Positions 26,924-35,175 of a stretch of DNA of 64,000 nt are shown in pieces. The DNA comes from an uncultured Lachnospiraceae bacterium (GTDB lineage Bacteria; Bacillota; Clostridia; Lachnospirales; Lachnospiraceae). The stretch's first letter is position 1, and each line of letters starts with the position of its first letter. Both the position numbers and the translations under genes were made by a program. The stretch is taken from the NCBI GenBank assembly GCA_947570615.1, contig CANOVJ010000005.1, forward strand, positions 1 through 64,000, written 5' to 3'. Below the pieces are notes generated by a model. That model had not been told where the DNA came from. It was given only the letters and a program-made list of their open reading frames with translations, and ran no database searches.

Positions 26924-27862
26924 TTATGGCATAAATGTCCTATTATCATCTGTTAAGTTTACCATATGATTTTTGCTGTGTAAAATACAATTTCGGGAAA
27001 ATTCGGCAAATTGCTCCAGATTCAGGGCCTCTCCCCTGATCGTACGGCTAAGGCCCATTTTATCCAGCACGTCATGCACCTCTTCTCTGGTCAGCGGAAG
27101 CGTCCTCCCGCCTTCTCCCGTAAGGCCGGGGGCATTGGCCAGTGCATTGGCCAGCGTTTTCCTGCGCTGATTGAAGGCCGCCCGGATGATGGAAAAGAGC
27201 ATCCGCTCATCCCCCGCCTCCACCGGCCTGTCCCTGAGCCTGGCAAGGCGGATCACAGCGCTTCCCACGCCCGGCCTTGGCATGAAGCAGGAGGGCGGCA
27301 CATTCATCACAATCTCCGGCCTCGAGTAATACTGCACCGCAAGGCTTAAGGTTCCATAATCCTTGCTCCCGGGGCCCGCCTGCATCCGCTCGGCCACCTC
27401 CTTCTGCACCATGACGGTCATGTCGGAAATGGGCGCATGACTTTCAAACAGCCCCATGATGATGGGAGTGGTAATATAATAAGGAAGATTTGCCACCACC
27501 TTAAACGTCTGCCCATTGTTATTTTCTCCGGCCAGCCCGGCGATATCCACCTTCAGAATATCCTCGTTCAGAACCGTCACATTGTCATATTCAGAGAGCG
27601 TCTCCTCCAGTATGGGAATCAGCTTTCTGTCGATCTCCACCGCGACCACCCGGCCGGCGCTCTCCGCCAGGTACTGGGTCAGCGCGCCGATACCCGGACC
27701 GATCTCTATCACAAAATCCCTGTCGGTAATCCCCGCCGAGGACACGATCTTTCTTAAAATATTGGCGTCGATGAGAAAGTTCTGTCCGTATTTTTTCTGA
27801 AAGCCGAATCCATATTTCCGGATGATCTCCGCCGTCGCCGTGGGCGTGCCCAGATATGCCAT
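26924..27862 (-). CDS. rsmA: 16S rRNA dimethyladenosine transferase
   Basis: A 312-aa KsgA-family enzyme that dimethylates A1518 and A1519 of 16S rRNA using SAM. Marks are KKYGQNFLIDANIL, the SAM loop IEIGPGIGALTQ, VEIDRKLIP, and the catalytic NLPYYITTPI. The C-terminal helical domain (FNQRRKTLANAL) is intact; the last ~30 residues (CILHSKNHMVNLTDDN...) extend past the usual end. Start after AAAGGAG. It follows tatD, as in the common tatD-rnmV-rsmA order, but rnmV (M5 RNase) is absent between them. Confidence 0.96.
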   Translation of the reverse strand: MAYLGTPTATAEIIRKYGFGFQKKYGQNFLIDANILRKIVSSAGITDRDFVIEIGPGIGALTQYLAESAGRVVAVEIDRKLIPILEETLSEYDNVTVLNEDILKVDIAGLAGENNNGQTFKVVANLPYYITTPIIMGLFESHAPISDMTVMVQKEVAERMQAGPGSKDYGTLSLAVQYYSRPEIVMNVPPSCFMPRPGVGSAVIRLARLRDRPVEAGDERMLFSIIRAAFNQRRKTLANALANAPGLTGEGGRTLPLTREEVHDVLDKMGLSRTIRGEALNLEQFAEFSRNCILHSKNHMVNLTDDNRTFMP

Positions 27863-27964
27863 CTGTATTCTCCTTTCCCTTCCAGGTCTTATGTCCCTTC
27901 CGGCTCCGTATCCGTCCCGGAGCCGCCAGGCCTGCTTTCTGTGCGCCGTCTCCCGGGCGCCCGC

Positions 27965-28750
27965 TCATTTCTGCGACGCAGGATCGGAAATCCCGTAAAA
28001 GTCCACCCCGTTCTGCCAGGTCTGCTCCAGCGCCTGCCGCTTCGTGACCCCCTTAATCTGCGCCAGCTTCCCGGCCACGAAGTCGAGCCAGACGGACTGG
28101 TTGCGCCTTCCCCGGTAAGGCTCCGGCGCAAGGTAGGGGCAGTCCGTCTCCAGCAGGATCCTGTTCAGGGGAATATACTCCGCCGCCTCCAGGAGTCTTC
28201 TGGCATTCTTAAAGGTGAGAACGCCCCCGATCCCAAAATAATAATCCATGTCCAGATACTCCCGGGCCACTTCCCTGGTGTAGGCAAAGCAGTGAATAAC
28301 TCCCCTGGTCTTATCCTTCTGCCAGCCCTTAAGGATCTCCAGGGTATCCCTGGCGGCGTCCCTGGAATGAATGATAACCGGAAGCCGCACCTGCGACGCC
28401 AGCGCCAGTTGTCTTTCAAACCATTTTTTCTGGATATCCCTCTCCGGCGTGGACCAGTGGTAATCCAGGCCGATCTCCCCGATGGCCACCACCTTCGGCG
28501 CCGCAGCCTTTTCCCTCAGCCACTGCATGTCCTGCTCCGTAAGCTTTTCCGTCTCTGAGGGATGCACTCCGATCGCCCCGTAGATAAACGGATATTCCTC
28601 CGTCAGCCCGAGCACCCTGCGGCAGGATTCCATGCTGGCCCCCACATCCACAATACACCCCACTCCGTTCTCCGGCATACTCGCAAGCAGTGTTTTCCTG
28701 TCCCCGTCGAATGCCTCGTCGTCATAATGGGCGTGCGTGTCAAATATCAT
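27965..28750 (-). CDS. tatD: TatD family metal-dependent hydrolase
   Basis: A 261-aa TIM-barrel DNase/hydrolase. The metal ligands are visible: FDTHAHYDD (residues 3-9), GEIGLDYHW (Glu), VIIHSRDAA, IHCFAYT and LLETDCPYLAPEP (Asp). Length and motif order are normal. TatD proteins have 3'-5' exonuclease activity on DNA/RNA ends; the exact role is unsettled. Its 5' side faces the tRNA-Lys gene. A ~100-nt gap separates it from rsmA. Confidence 0.95.
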   Translation of the reverse strand: MIFDTHAHYDDEAFDGDRKTLLASMPENGVGCIVDVGASMESCRRVLGLTEEYPFIYGAIGVHPSETEKLTEQDMQWLREKAAAPKVVAIGEIGLDYHWSTPERDIQKKWFERQLALASQVRLPVIIHSRDAARDTLEILKGWQKDKTRGVIHCFAYTREVAREYLDMDYYFGIGGVLTFKNARRLLEAAEYIPLNRILLETDCPYLAPEPYRGRRNQSVWLDFVAGKLAQIKGVTKRQALEQTWQNGVDFYGISDPASQK

Positions 28751-28872
28751 TTTTCCTGCTCCTTTCGATCCTCATCCATCCTGCCGCCTGACTTCGCGCA
28801 TGTTACCATGGATATAAATCAGGAAGTGATTAAAAAAGTTATTTATTTCTTAAAAATTTTTTTAAAAAATAC

Positions 28873-28901
28873 TTGCAAACCAAAAGACATTATACTATAA
28901 T
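28873..28901 (+). promoter_or_regulatory. Sigma-A-type promoter of tRNA-Lys
   Basis: TTGCAA at 28873-28878, 17-nt spacer, TATAAT at 28896-28901, ending 39 nt before the tRNA. The upstream stretch is A/T rich (runs of A and T at 28830-28870), resembling an UP element. Confidence 0.85.
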
Positions 28902-28940
28902 AACAAATGCGTTGTAAATGAATCATTCGATAAATCTTTC

Positions 28941-29013
28941 GCGCCTTTAGCTCAGTTGGTAGAGCACCTGACTCTTAATCAGGGTGTCCAGGGTTCGAGC
29001 CCCTGAAGGCGCA
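28941..29013 (+). tRNA. tRNA-Lys (anticodon CTT)
   Basis: 73-nt cloverleaf. Acceptor GCGCCTT pairs with AAGGCGC, D-arm GCTC/GAGC, anticodon stem CCTGA/TCAGG around the loop CTCTTAA (anticodon CTT, reads AAG), T-arm CAGGG/CCCTG with TTCGAGC, discriminator A. No encoded CCA; ACG follows. Confidence 0.96.
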
Positions 29014-29017
29014 CGCG

Positions 29018-29064
29018 AGTACCATTTTTGAGGACGTATGCGCCTTGGGGATGGTGCTTTTTTT
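29018..29064 (+). terminator. Probable terminator of tRNA-Lys
   Basis: Stem AGTACCAT/ATGGTGCT (29018-29025 with 29051-29058, one G-T pair), a 25-nt loop, then T7. The large loop makes it only moderately convincing; the esterase ATG follows at 29094. Confidence 0.6.
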
Positions 29065-29093
29065 ATAACAATTCAGAACAGGAGGATGAGCGT

Positions 29094-29939
29094 ATGCGCG
29101 AAACAATCAACATCAACGTGACGGAACCGTCTTATTTTGCCACCACAGGCGTTACCTTTTCCCAGGTGGACGCATGGTTTGGGCATACCAGAAGGGATTT
29201 GAAGATGGATATCATCTATCCGGAGGATCCGGAAAAAACTTATCCCTGCATCGTATGGATCTGCGGCGGCGCATGGCTGCAGATGGACAGGTCCGCCCAT
29301 CTGGCTTATCTGGCCGGACTGGCCCGGGAGGGATTCGTCGTGGCAAGCGCAGAATACCGCACCAGCAATGAAGCCGTCTATCCGGCCCAGCTTGTGGATA
29401 TCAAATCGGCAATCCGGTATCTGCGCGCGCACAGTGAACGCTACCGGATCGACCCGGAGCATTTCGGCGTTATGGGCGAATCCGCAGGCGGCCATCTCAC
29501 CGCCATGGCCGCGCTGGCAGACGATCCCGCCCTTGATGTGGGAAGCTACACAGAGTATTCGAGCCGGGTGCAGGCCGCCTGCCCCTGGTATCCGCCCACG
29601 GATGTGACCACCTTCCCCTATCCCTCGCCCCTGGAGGCCGCCGCTTCGCCGGAGTCCCTGATGATGGGAGGAAATGTGATGCTCAACCGTAAAGAAGCGC
29701 AAAAGGCATGTCCCGTGTCGTATGTGTCCCCGGATGCGCCGCCCTTTATGATCCTCCACGGAATCAATGACCACACGGTTCCCTTTGCCCAGGGAGAAAT
29801 TCTGCACGATAAGCTGGAGGCGGCAGGATGCGATGTGACGCTGGTTGCCATCGAGGGAGCCGACCACGCCGACCGTCAGTTTTTCCAGAGAGAGCTCTGG
29901 CAGCGAATCGCACAGTTTTTCCACGGAAAGCTGGGATAA
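29094..29939 (+). CDS. Alpha/beta hydrolase (acetyl esterase/lipase type)
   Basis: A 281-aa serine hydrolase. The oxyanion-hole region ICGGAWLQ is a HGGG-like variant. The nucleophile elbow is GVMGESAGGH, the catalytic Asp lies in HGINDHTVP and the His in EGADHADRQF. It resembles the BD-FAE/Aes-like carbohydrate or acetyl esterases. No signal peptide. The start chosen at 29094 has GGAGG with 8-nt spacing; the frame upstream overlaps the tRNA terminator. It may be cotranscribed with the metal exporter gene 76 nt downstream. Substrate unknown. Confidence 0.85.
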   Translation: MRETININVTEPSYFATTGVTFSQVDAWFGHTRRDLKMDIIYPEDPEKTYPCIVWICGGAWLQMDRSAHLAYLAGLAREGFVVASAEYRTSNEAVYPAQLVDIKSAIRYLRAHSERYRIDPEHFGVMGESAGGHLTAMAALADDPALDVGSYTEYSSRVQAACPWYPPTDVTTFPYPSPLEAAASPESLMMGGNVMLNRKEAQKACPVSYVSPDAPPFMILHGINDHTVPFAQGEILHDKLEAAGCDVTLVAIEGADHADRQFFQRELWQRIAQFFHGKLG

Positions 29940-30015
29940 CGGCGCAGGGCCCCGGCGCTCCCTGCCGCAATAACAGATCTGACGCCGCAGACAAGTTTTA
30001 TGAGGAGTAAATGAT

Positions 30016-30900
30016 ATGATACTGCCTGTCGCACAGGACACCTTACTGGACGGGATCCGGCTGCTTCCGTTCCTCTTCGTCACCTATCTGGTGATGGAGT
30101 ATATCGAACATAAAACCAGCGAAAAATCCCGCCAGGTCATGAAAAAATCCGGGAAATGGGGCCCTGCCATAGGCGGGCTCATGGGCGTCGCCCCCCAGTG
30201 CGGCTTCTCCGCCGCGGCTGCCAATCTGTACGCAGGACGGATTATCACTCCCGGAACGCTGATAGCCGTGTTCTTATCCACCTCCGATGAGATGCTCCCC
30301 GTGCTGATCTCCGAGCAGGCGCCCCTGGGCCTGATCCTGAAAATTCTGGCCGCAAAGGCGGTTATTGGCATCTGCGCAGGCTTTCTCACGGACCTGCTGC
30401 TGCGAGACCGCATCGGAAGCAGGGGGGACGAAATGCGCATAGAGCGCCTGTGCGATCACCAGCACTGTCACTGCGGCGAGGGACGGATCCTCTCCTCTGC
30501 GCTGCGCCACACGGTTCAGATTTTTGTGTTCATCCTGGGCATTTCCTTTCTTCTGAATCTGCTGGTGGAGGCGGCCGGACAGGAGCGGCTTGAGACCCTT
30601 CTGTGCGGCAGAACCCTTCTGGGGCCGCTCTTTGCCGGGCTGATCGGACTGATCCCCAACTGCGCCTCCTCCGTGCTTCTGACCAGACTCTTCCTTTCCG
30701 GAATGTTAAGCGCCGGCTCCATGCTGGCAGGATTGCTGGCAGGCTCCGGCGTCGGGCTTTTAGTGCTCTTTAAGGTTAACGACAATCTCCGGGAAAACCT
30801 GCGGATCGCCCTGCTGCTTTATGTGGTGGGAGTGGTATGCGGGATCGCGATGGAGGCGGCGGGCGGAGCAGGGCTCGTTTACTTCTCCTCGCAGACCTGA
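30016..30900 (+). CDS. Putative manganese/heavy-metal exporter (ArsP_2-type permease)
   Basis: A 294-aa polytopic membrane protein with about eight to ten helices in two similar halves. Each half carries a motif of the form G-L-(M/I)-G-(V/L)-x-P-x-C (GLMGVAPQCGFSAAAANLY and LIGLIPNCASSVLLT). A cytoplasmic loop around residue 150 has HQHCHCGEG, a likely metal-binding cluster. These features match the family annotated as putative manganese transporter/10TM exporter. Its 3' end overlaps the convergent methyltransferase by 22 nt. The transported ion is inferred from family naming only. Confidence 0.8.
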   Translation: MILPVAQDTLLDGIRLLPFLFVTYLVMEYIEHKTSEKSRQVMKKSGKWGPAIGGLMGVAPQCGFSAAAANLYAGRIITPGTLIAVFLSTSDEMLPVLISEQAPLGLILKILAAKAVIGICAGFLTDLLLRDRIGSRGDEMRIERLCDHQHCHCGEGRILSSALRHTVQIFVFILGISFLLNLLVEAAGQERLETLLCGRTLLGPLFAGLIGLIPNCASSVLLTRLFLSGMLSAGSMLAGLLAGSGVGLLVLFKVNDNLRENLRIALLLYVVGVVCGIAMEAAGGAGLVYFSSQT

Positions 30901-32081
30901 AAAATGTAAAATTTTAAATAAGAAGACTCCTCCGCCTCCCACAGAATCGGATGGTCGGGGGCCTGTGTCCGGAACTCTGCCTGTCTGATGCGCTTATGGG
31001 CGCTGCGGGCCGCCTGATGCAGGGTCTGGATAAACAGCTCATACGTCATAAAATGCGAGCAGGTGCAGGTGGCCAGAAACCCGCCGTCCCTCACCAGCCT
31101 CATGGCGCGCAGGTTGATCTCCCGATACCCCTTCGTCGCATTCTTTACAGAGCTGCGGGATTTGGTGAAGGCCGGGGGATCCAGGATCACCAGGTCAAAC
31201 TTCTCCCCTCCCGCTTCCAGCTCGGGAAGCAGTTCAAAGACATCCCGGCGCCAGAAGCTCACCCGCTCCTCCAGGCCGTTTAAGACGGCGTTTCTGCGGG
31301 CCTGTTCCACGGCCGTTTCCGAGGCGTCCACCCCGATCACCTCCCGGGCTCCGGCAATCGCGGCATTTAAGGCAAAGGAGCCCGTATGGGTAAAGCAGTC
31401 CAGCACCCTGGCGTCCCTGCACAGTCTCCGTATGGCCAGCCGGTTATACTTCTGATCCAGGAAAAAGCCGGTTTTCTGTCCATCCTTCACGTCCACAAGG
31501 TATTTCACCCCGTTTTCCTCAATCTCCACGCTGGTATCAAACGCTTCCCCCAGGAACCCCTTGAAGCGCTCCATCCCCTCATTCTCACGAACCTTTGCAT
31601 CGCTGCGCTCGTACACGCCTCTTATGGAGATCCCGTCCCTTCGAAGCTCTTCCTTTAAAAGCTCCAGTATGGTTTCCTTTAGCCGGTCGATGCCCAGGGC
31701 CAGGGATTCCACCACCAGCACATCCGAAAACCGGTCCACCACCAGCCCCGGCAGAAAATCCGCCTCCCCGAAAATGATCCGGCAGCTGTGCGTGTCCACC
31801 GTCCTTTTGCGGTACTCCCAGGCGTCCCTCACTCTCCCGCGCAGAAACTCCCTGTCTATCTCCTGATGCGCATTTCTGGTCATAAGCCGGATCCTGATTC
31901 TGGAATTGCGGTTCATAAAGCCCTTTCCCAGAGGATAACCGTCAAAATCATGCACCGTCACCATATCCCCGTTGACGAAGTCTCCCGTCACACTCTCTAT
32001 TTCATTGTCAAAAATCCACATGCCGCCTGACTTTACAGTGCGGCCCTCCCCCTTTTTCAGGGTAACGATCGTCTCGCTCAT
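30879..32081 (-). CDS. Class I SAM-dependent rRNA (cytosine-C5) methyltransferase, RlmI-like
   Basis: A 400-aa protein. An N-terminal PUA domain (VKSGGMWIFDNEIE, FVNGDMVTVHDFDGYPLGKGF) precedes a Rossmann methyltransferase domain with LDCFTHTGSFALNAAIAG, GVDASETAVEQA, FDLVILDPPAFTKS (motif IV) and CTCSHFM (catalytic cysteine). RlmI methylates 23S rRNA C1962; the Clostridia homologue is presumed similar. Length normal. It follows AraC gene 32142-33047 by 60 nt on the same strand, so it may share its transcript. Confidence 0.9.
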   Translation of the reverse strand: MSETIVTLKKGEGRTVKSGGMWIFDNEIESVTGDFVNGDMVTVHDFDGYPLGKGFMNRNSRIRIRLMTRNAHQEIDREFLRGRVRDAWEYRKRTVDTHSCRIIFGEADFLPGLVVDRFSDVLVVESLALGIDRLKETILELLKEELRRDGISIRGVYERSDAKVRENEGMERFKGFLGEAFDTSVEIEENGVKYLVDVKDGQKTGFFLDQKYNRLAIRRLCRDARVLDCFTHTGSFALNAAIAGAREVIGVDASETAVEQARRNAVLNGLEERVSFWRRDVFELLPELEAGGEKFDLVILDPPAFTKSRSSVKNATKGYREINLRAMRLVRDGGFLATCTCSHFMTYELFIQTLHQAARSAHKRIRQAEFRTQAPDHPILWEAEESSYLKFYIFQVCEEK

Positions 32082-32141
32082 AAAAATATTCCTTTCCTGC
32101 TACGGTATCAACGGCCGCATCTGATTTCCTGTCCGTCCCCC

Positions 32142-33047
32142 TCACGCTCCCACCGGCCGTCCCCCGGGCGCCTTGCGGAACTGGGAGGGCGTCATCAGAA
32201 ACTGTCCCCGAAACTGGTGACAGAAGGAGGTACTGTCCACAAAGCCGCAGGAGTAGGCGATCTCCGAAACCCGCAGACTGGTGGAGGAGAGCATCTGCTT
32301 GGCCACGGAGAGCCGGTAGCTGATCAGATACTGCTGGGGAGAAGTCCCCACCTCCTGGCAGAAAAGCTTGTACAGGTAGGTGCGGTCGATTCCCACATGT
32401 CTGGCCACGTCCCGGATCTTAATGTCGTAGGCGTAGTTGTTCTGTATATAGTCTATGGCCTTCTGGAGATAACCGATTGAATCCTTCTGAACTCTGGTCC
32501 TGGGGGGCGATATCAGGGCGAAGAAACGGTAGAGGAGAGAGAGCTGCAAATAGACGTTCTCCGGATCCTCCACAAGCAGCTCATTGATAGAGAGCAGCAC
32601 CTGCCCGATCTCCCTGCTCTCATTTGCGGACACATTTCCTTCCCTGCGCTCTCCCGAACCAGAGCGGGCTGCGCCTGCGCCGATCTCAGCCGAACCGGCA
32701 CAGGCGGAATAAACCGGACTCTCCGCATTGAGCCCGCAGGCCTTAAGCGTGTCCCTGGCATCCCGCCCGTCAAACCCGATCCAGCAATACTCCCAGGGAT
32801 TTTCCTCGCTGGCCTGATAGCTGGAAATCACTCCCGGAATGATGAGAAAGGCATCCCCCGCGTTCAGCTTCCATGTACGGCCCGCACTGGTAAACGTCCC
32901 CTTTCCGGCAAGCACATAGTGCAGCAGATAATGAGGCCACACTCCCGGCCCGCAGGCATGGGAGGGCGAAGTCTGCTCATGCCCGCCAAAAAAGATACGG
33001 ACAGGGAGGGATACGGAGGTACTGTTCTGAAAACCGGCTATCTGCAT
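32142..33047 (-). CDS. AraC family transcriptional regulator
   Basis: A 301-aa regulator. The N-terminal cupin-like sensor domain (HYLLHYVLAGKGTF, AGDAFLIIPGV) is followed by a Gly/Ser/Arg-rich linker around residues 115-150 and a C-terminal two-HTH AraC domain (IRDVARHVGIDRTYLYKLFCQ and VSEIAYSCGFVDSTSFCHQF). It is divergent from a second AraC gene, and both face the sugar cluster region. The sensor domain suggests a sugar effector. Start 33047 after AAGGA with 7-nt spacing; promoter seen at 33087-33115. Confidence 0.9.
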   Translation of the reverse strand: MQIAGFQNSTSVSLPVRIFFGGHEQTSPSHACGPGVWPHYLLHYVLAGKGTFTSAGRTWKLNAGDAFLIIPGVISSYQASEENPWEYCWIGFDGRDARDTLKACGLNAESPVYSACAGSAEIGAGAARSGSGERREGNVSANESREIGQVLLSINELLVEDPENVYLQLSLLYRFFALISPPRTRVQKDSIGYLQKAIDYIQNNYAYDIKIRDVARHVGIDRTYLYKLFCQEVGTSPQQYLISYRLSVAKQMLSSTSLRVSEIAYSCGFVDSTSFCHQFRGQFLMTPSQFRKAPGGRPVGA

Positions 33048-33086
33048 CAGGTATTCCTTCTTTCCTGTATAATAAACGCTGAATTT

Positions 33087-33115
33087 ATTATATCCTGCGG
33101 AGGCGGATTTTACAA
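33087..33115 (-). promoter_or_regulatory. Sigma-A-type promoter of the minus-strand AraC gene
   Basis: On the minus strand: TTGTAA (33110-33115), 17-nt spacer, TATAAT (33087-33092), 40 nt before the ATG at 33047. It lies 24 nt from the divergent -35 at 33139, so the two promoters share one control region. Confidence 0.8.
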
Positions 33116-33138
33116 GGACTCTCCTTCCCCCGCAGCAT

Positions 33139-33167
33139 TAGACAAACCCCCTCCATTCTGCTATACT
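33139..33167 (+). promoter_or_regulatory. Sigma-A-type promoter of the plus-strand AraC gene
   Basis: TAGACA (33139-33144), 17-nt spacer, TATACT (33162-33167), 25 nt before the ATG at 33192. Divergent from the promoter at 33087-33115. Confidence 0.75.
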
Positions 33168-33191
33168 ATGTGCAACAGAAAGGACAGGCCC

Positions 33192-34019
33192 ATGCAATCC
33201 CTCAATTACTTATATGAACAGAAAGTGATCAGCGATCCGGAATTTCCGGTACAGATGCATATCGATTCCACCAGCCGTAAATCCTGGTATTTCCCCCAGC
33301 ACTGGCACGAGCATATCGAGCTCCACTATGTCCTGGAGGGCCGGACGCTGTTATGTCTCAACCAGCAGGAATTCTGGGTTGAAAAGGGCAGTCTGATCAT
33401 TGTCAACAGCAATGAGCTCCACGCCGGCTACTGTGACGGAAATCCCATCAAGGTCATGGTGATCATCTTTGAGATGGAAGCCTTTTCCCGGGAGATCGCG
33501 GAGGGAAACCTGATTTTCCAGTCCCTGGTGGAACGGGACGAAACCATCAACGCCATCATGTCCACCATCTACCGGGAATACCAGGGCCAGGAGATCGGCT
33601 ACCGCCTGGTCTGCAAGGGGGAGCTGATGAAGCTGATCGCGTATCTGGTGCGCAGATATGCGGTGAGAATCGTCTCCGAGCAGGAGGACTCCAAACGGAA
33701 AAAGCAGCTTGAGAGGCTGAACACGGTGCTCAATTACATCCAGGCCAATTATACCAGACAGATCTCCAACAGAGAGCTGGCCGACGTGATCCACCTGAGC
33801 GAGGACAGATTTAATCATCTGTTCAAGGAGAGCATGGATATGCCGCCCCTGCAGTACATCAATGAGATCCGGATCAAAAAGGCCATGAACCTGTTAAAGC
33901 GAAAGGAGGGAACAGTGGCTGAAATTGCGGAAAGCGTGGGATTTACGGATTACAACCATTTCGGACGGCAGTTCCGCCGTTATTACGGCTGTAATCCCTC
34001 CGAAATATTAAAAAAATAA
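33192..34019 (+). CDS. AraC family transcriptional regulator next to the sugar cluster
   Basis: A 275-aa AraC regulator. The cupin-like N-terminal domain starts with FPQHWHEHIELHYVLEG (His-rich ligand site) and includes KGSLIIVNSNELHAG. The C-terminal AraC HTH pair is NRELADVIHLSEDRFNHLF and VAEIAESVGFTDYNHFGRQF. Start at 33192, after AAGGA with 7-nt spacing. It sits directly upstream of the sugar operon, with a terminator between, and is the best candidate for its activator. The effector is unknown. Confidence 0.9.
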   Translation: MQSLNYLYEQKVISDPEFPVQMHIDSTSRKSWYFPQHWHEHIELHYVLEGRTLLCLNQQEFWVEKGSLIIVNSNELHAGYCDGNPIKVMVIIFEMEAFSREIAEGNLIFQSLVERDETINAIMSTIYREYQGQEIGYRLVCKGELMKLIAYLVRRYAVRIVSEQEDSKRKKQLERLNTVLNYIQANYTRQISNRELADVIHLSEDRFNHLFKESMDMPPLQYINEIRIKKAMNLLKRKEGTVAEIAESVGFTDYNHFGRQFRRYYGCNPSEILKK

Positions 34020-34038
34020 TAGCAGAATCGTATGTGTA

Positions 34039-34077
34039 AACAGCAGAAAGAAACTATCTTTTTCTGTTGTTTTTTTT
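34039..34077 (+). terminator. Terminator between the AraC gene and the sugar operon
   Basis: Stem AACAGCAGAAAGA (34039-34051) with TCTTTTTCTGTTGTT (34057-34071), two unpaired bases and one wobble, followed by T8 to 34077. A TATAAT at 34077-34082 overlaps its end and could be the -10 of the sugar operon, though no -35 is clear. Confidence 0.7.
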
Positions 34078-34119
34078 ATAATACAATTATAGAATATCTA
34101 CAATGAAAACGGAGGAATT

Positions 34120-35094
34120 GTGATGAAATTAGGTACATTGACGGTAGCATTAGGTGATCTTCCCTTTGACGAGGCATGTAAATTCCTGTCGGAGAGAGGC
34201 GTTCAGATGGTGGAGATCGGCTGCGGCGGATTTCCCGGAAAAGCCCACTGCGACGCGGCGGAGCTCCTTGCAGACGAAGGAAAAAGACAGGCCTTTGTGG
34301 ATACCTTAAGCAGATACCATCTGGAGATCAGCGCGCTCAGCAGCCACGGAAACATGGTTCACCCTGATCCCGCAGTAGCAGAAAAGTATGAAACGGATTT
34401 CACAAACGCCATCCTGCTTGCAGAAAAGCTCGGCGTTCCCGTGGTCAACACCTTCTCCGGCTGTCCGGGAGGAAGCAGACAGGACAAAACCCCCAACTGG
34501 GTTACCTGCCCCTGGCCGGATGATTTTTCCGAAATTCTGGAATACCAGTGGAACGAGGTTCTGATCCCCTACTGGAAAGAGAAGGTCGCCTTTGCCGAGG
34601 CCCACGGCGTTTCCAGAATCGCTCTGGAGCTCCACCCCGGCTTCTGCGTATACAACACCAAAAGCCTCTTAAAGCTCCGCCATGCAGTCGGCCCTCAAAT
34701 CGGCGCCAATTTTGATCCCAGCCATCTGATCTGGCAGGGAATGGATCCCTGCGTTTCTATCCGCGAGCTCGGAAAGGAAAACGCCATTTTCCATTTCCAC
34801 GCAAAGGATACGGGAATCGACGAAAGGAACACATCCGTCAACGGCGTTCTGGATACCACCCATTATGGAGAGGAGCTGGAGCGCTCCTGGATCTTCCGCA
34901 CGGTGGGCTATGGACACGGGGAGGACTACTGGAAGAATATCATCTCCCAGCTCCGCATGGTGGGCTATGACTATGCCATCAGCATCGAACACGAGGACGG
35001 CCTGATGTCCGGCAGAGAAGGCCTTGAGAAGGCCATCAGCTTCCTGAAAAACGTGCTGATCTACGAGGAGAGAGGAGCCATGTACTGGGCATAG
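34120..35094 (+). CDS. TIM-barrel sugar isomerase/epimerase-like protein (first of three)
   Basis: A 324-aa AP-endonuclease-2-fold protein. Barrel metal ligands are visible: Glu in IALELHPGF, Asp and His in NFDPSHLIW, His in FHFHAKD, Glu in SIEHEDGLMS. Extra features are VNTFSGCPGGSRQD and an insert around residue 120-135. Relatives act as sugar-phosphate or keto-sugar isomerases or epimerases, or as lyase/hydratases. RBS GGAGG with 7-nt spacing. It is first in the operon that continues with Gfo/Idh/MocA, two more barrels and alpha-galactosidases. The exact reaction is unknown. Confidence 0.85.
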   Translation: MMKLGTLTVALGDLPFDEACKFLSERGVQMVEIGCGGFPGKAHCDAAELLADEGKRQAFVDTLSRYHLEISALSSHGNMVHPDPAVAEKYETDFTNAILLAEKLGVPVVNTFSGCPGGSRQDKTPNWVTCPWPDDFSEILEYQWNEVLIPYWKEKVAFAEAHGVSRIALELHPGFCVYNTKSLLKLRHAVGPQIGANFDPSHLIWQGMDPCVSIRELGKENAIFHFHAKDTGIDERNTSVNGVLDTTHYGEELERSWIFRTVGYGHGEDYWKNIISQLRMVGYDYAISIEHEDGLMSGREGLEKAISFLKNVLIYEERGAMYWA

Positions 35095-35175
35095 CCGATC
35101 TCTGACGCGCCGGGGTTCGTCCCCCTCAGCGGGCGCGCTTCAAATGAAACTATTGAAAGGAGTATCCTGATAATC

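Noticed and set aside
29073-30083. 336-codon minus-strand frame
   Set aside because: Antisense to the esterase gene with its GESAGG elbow.
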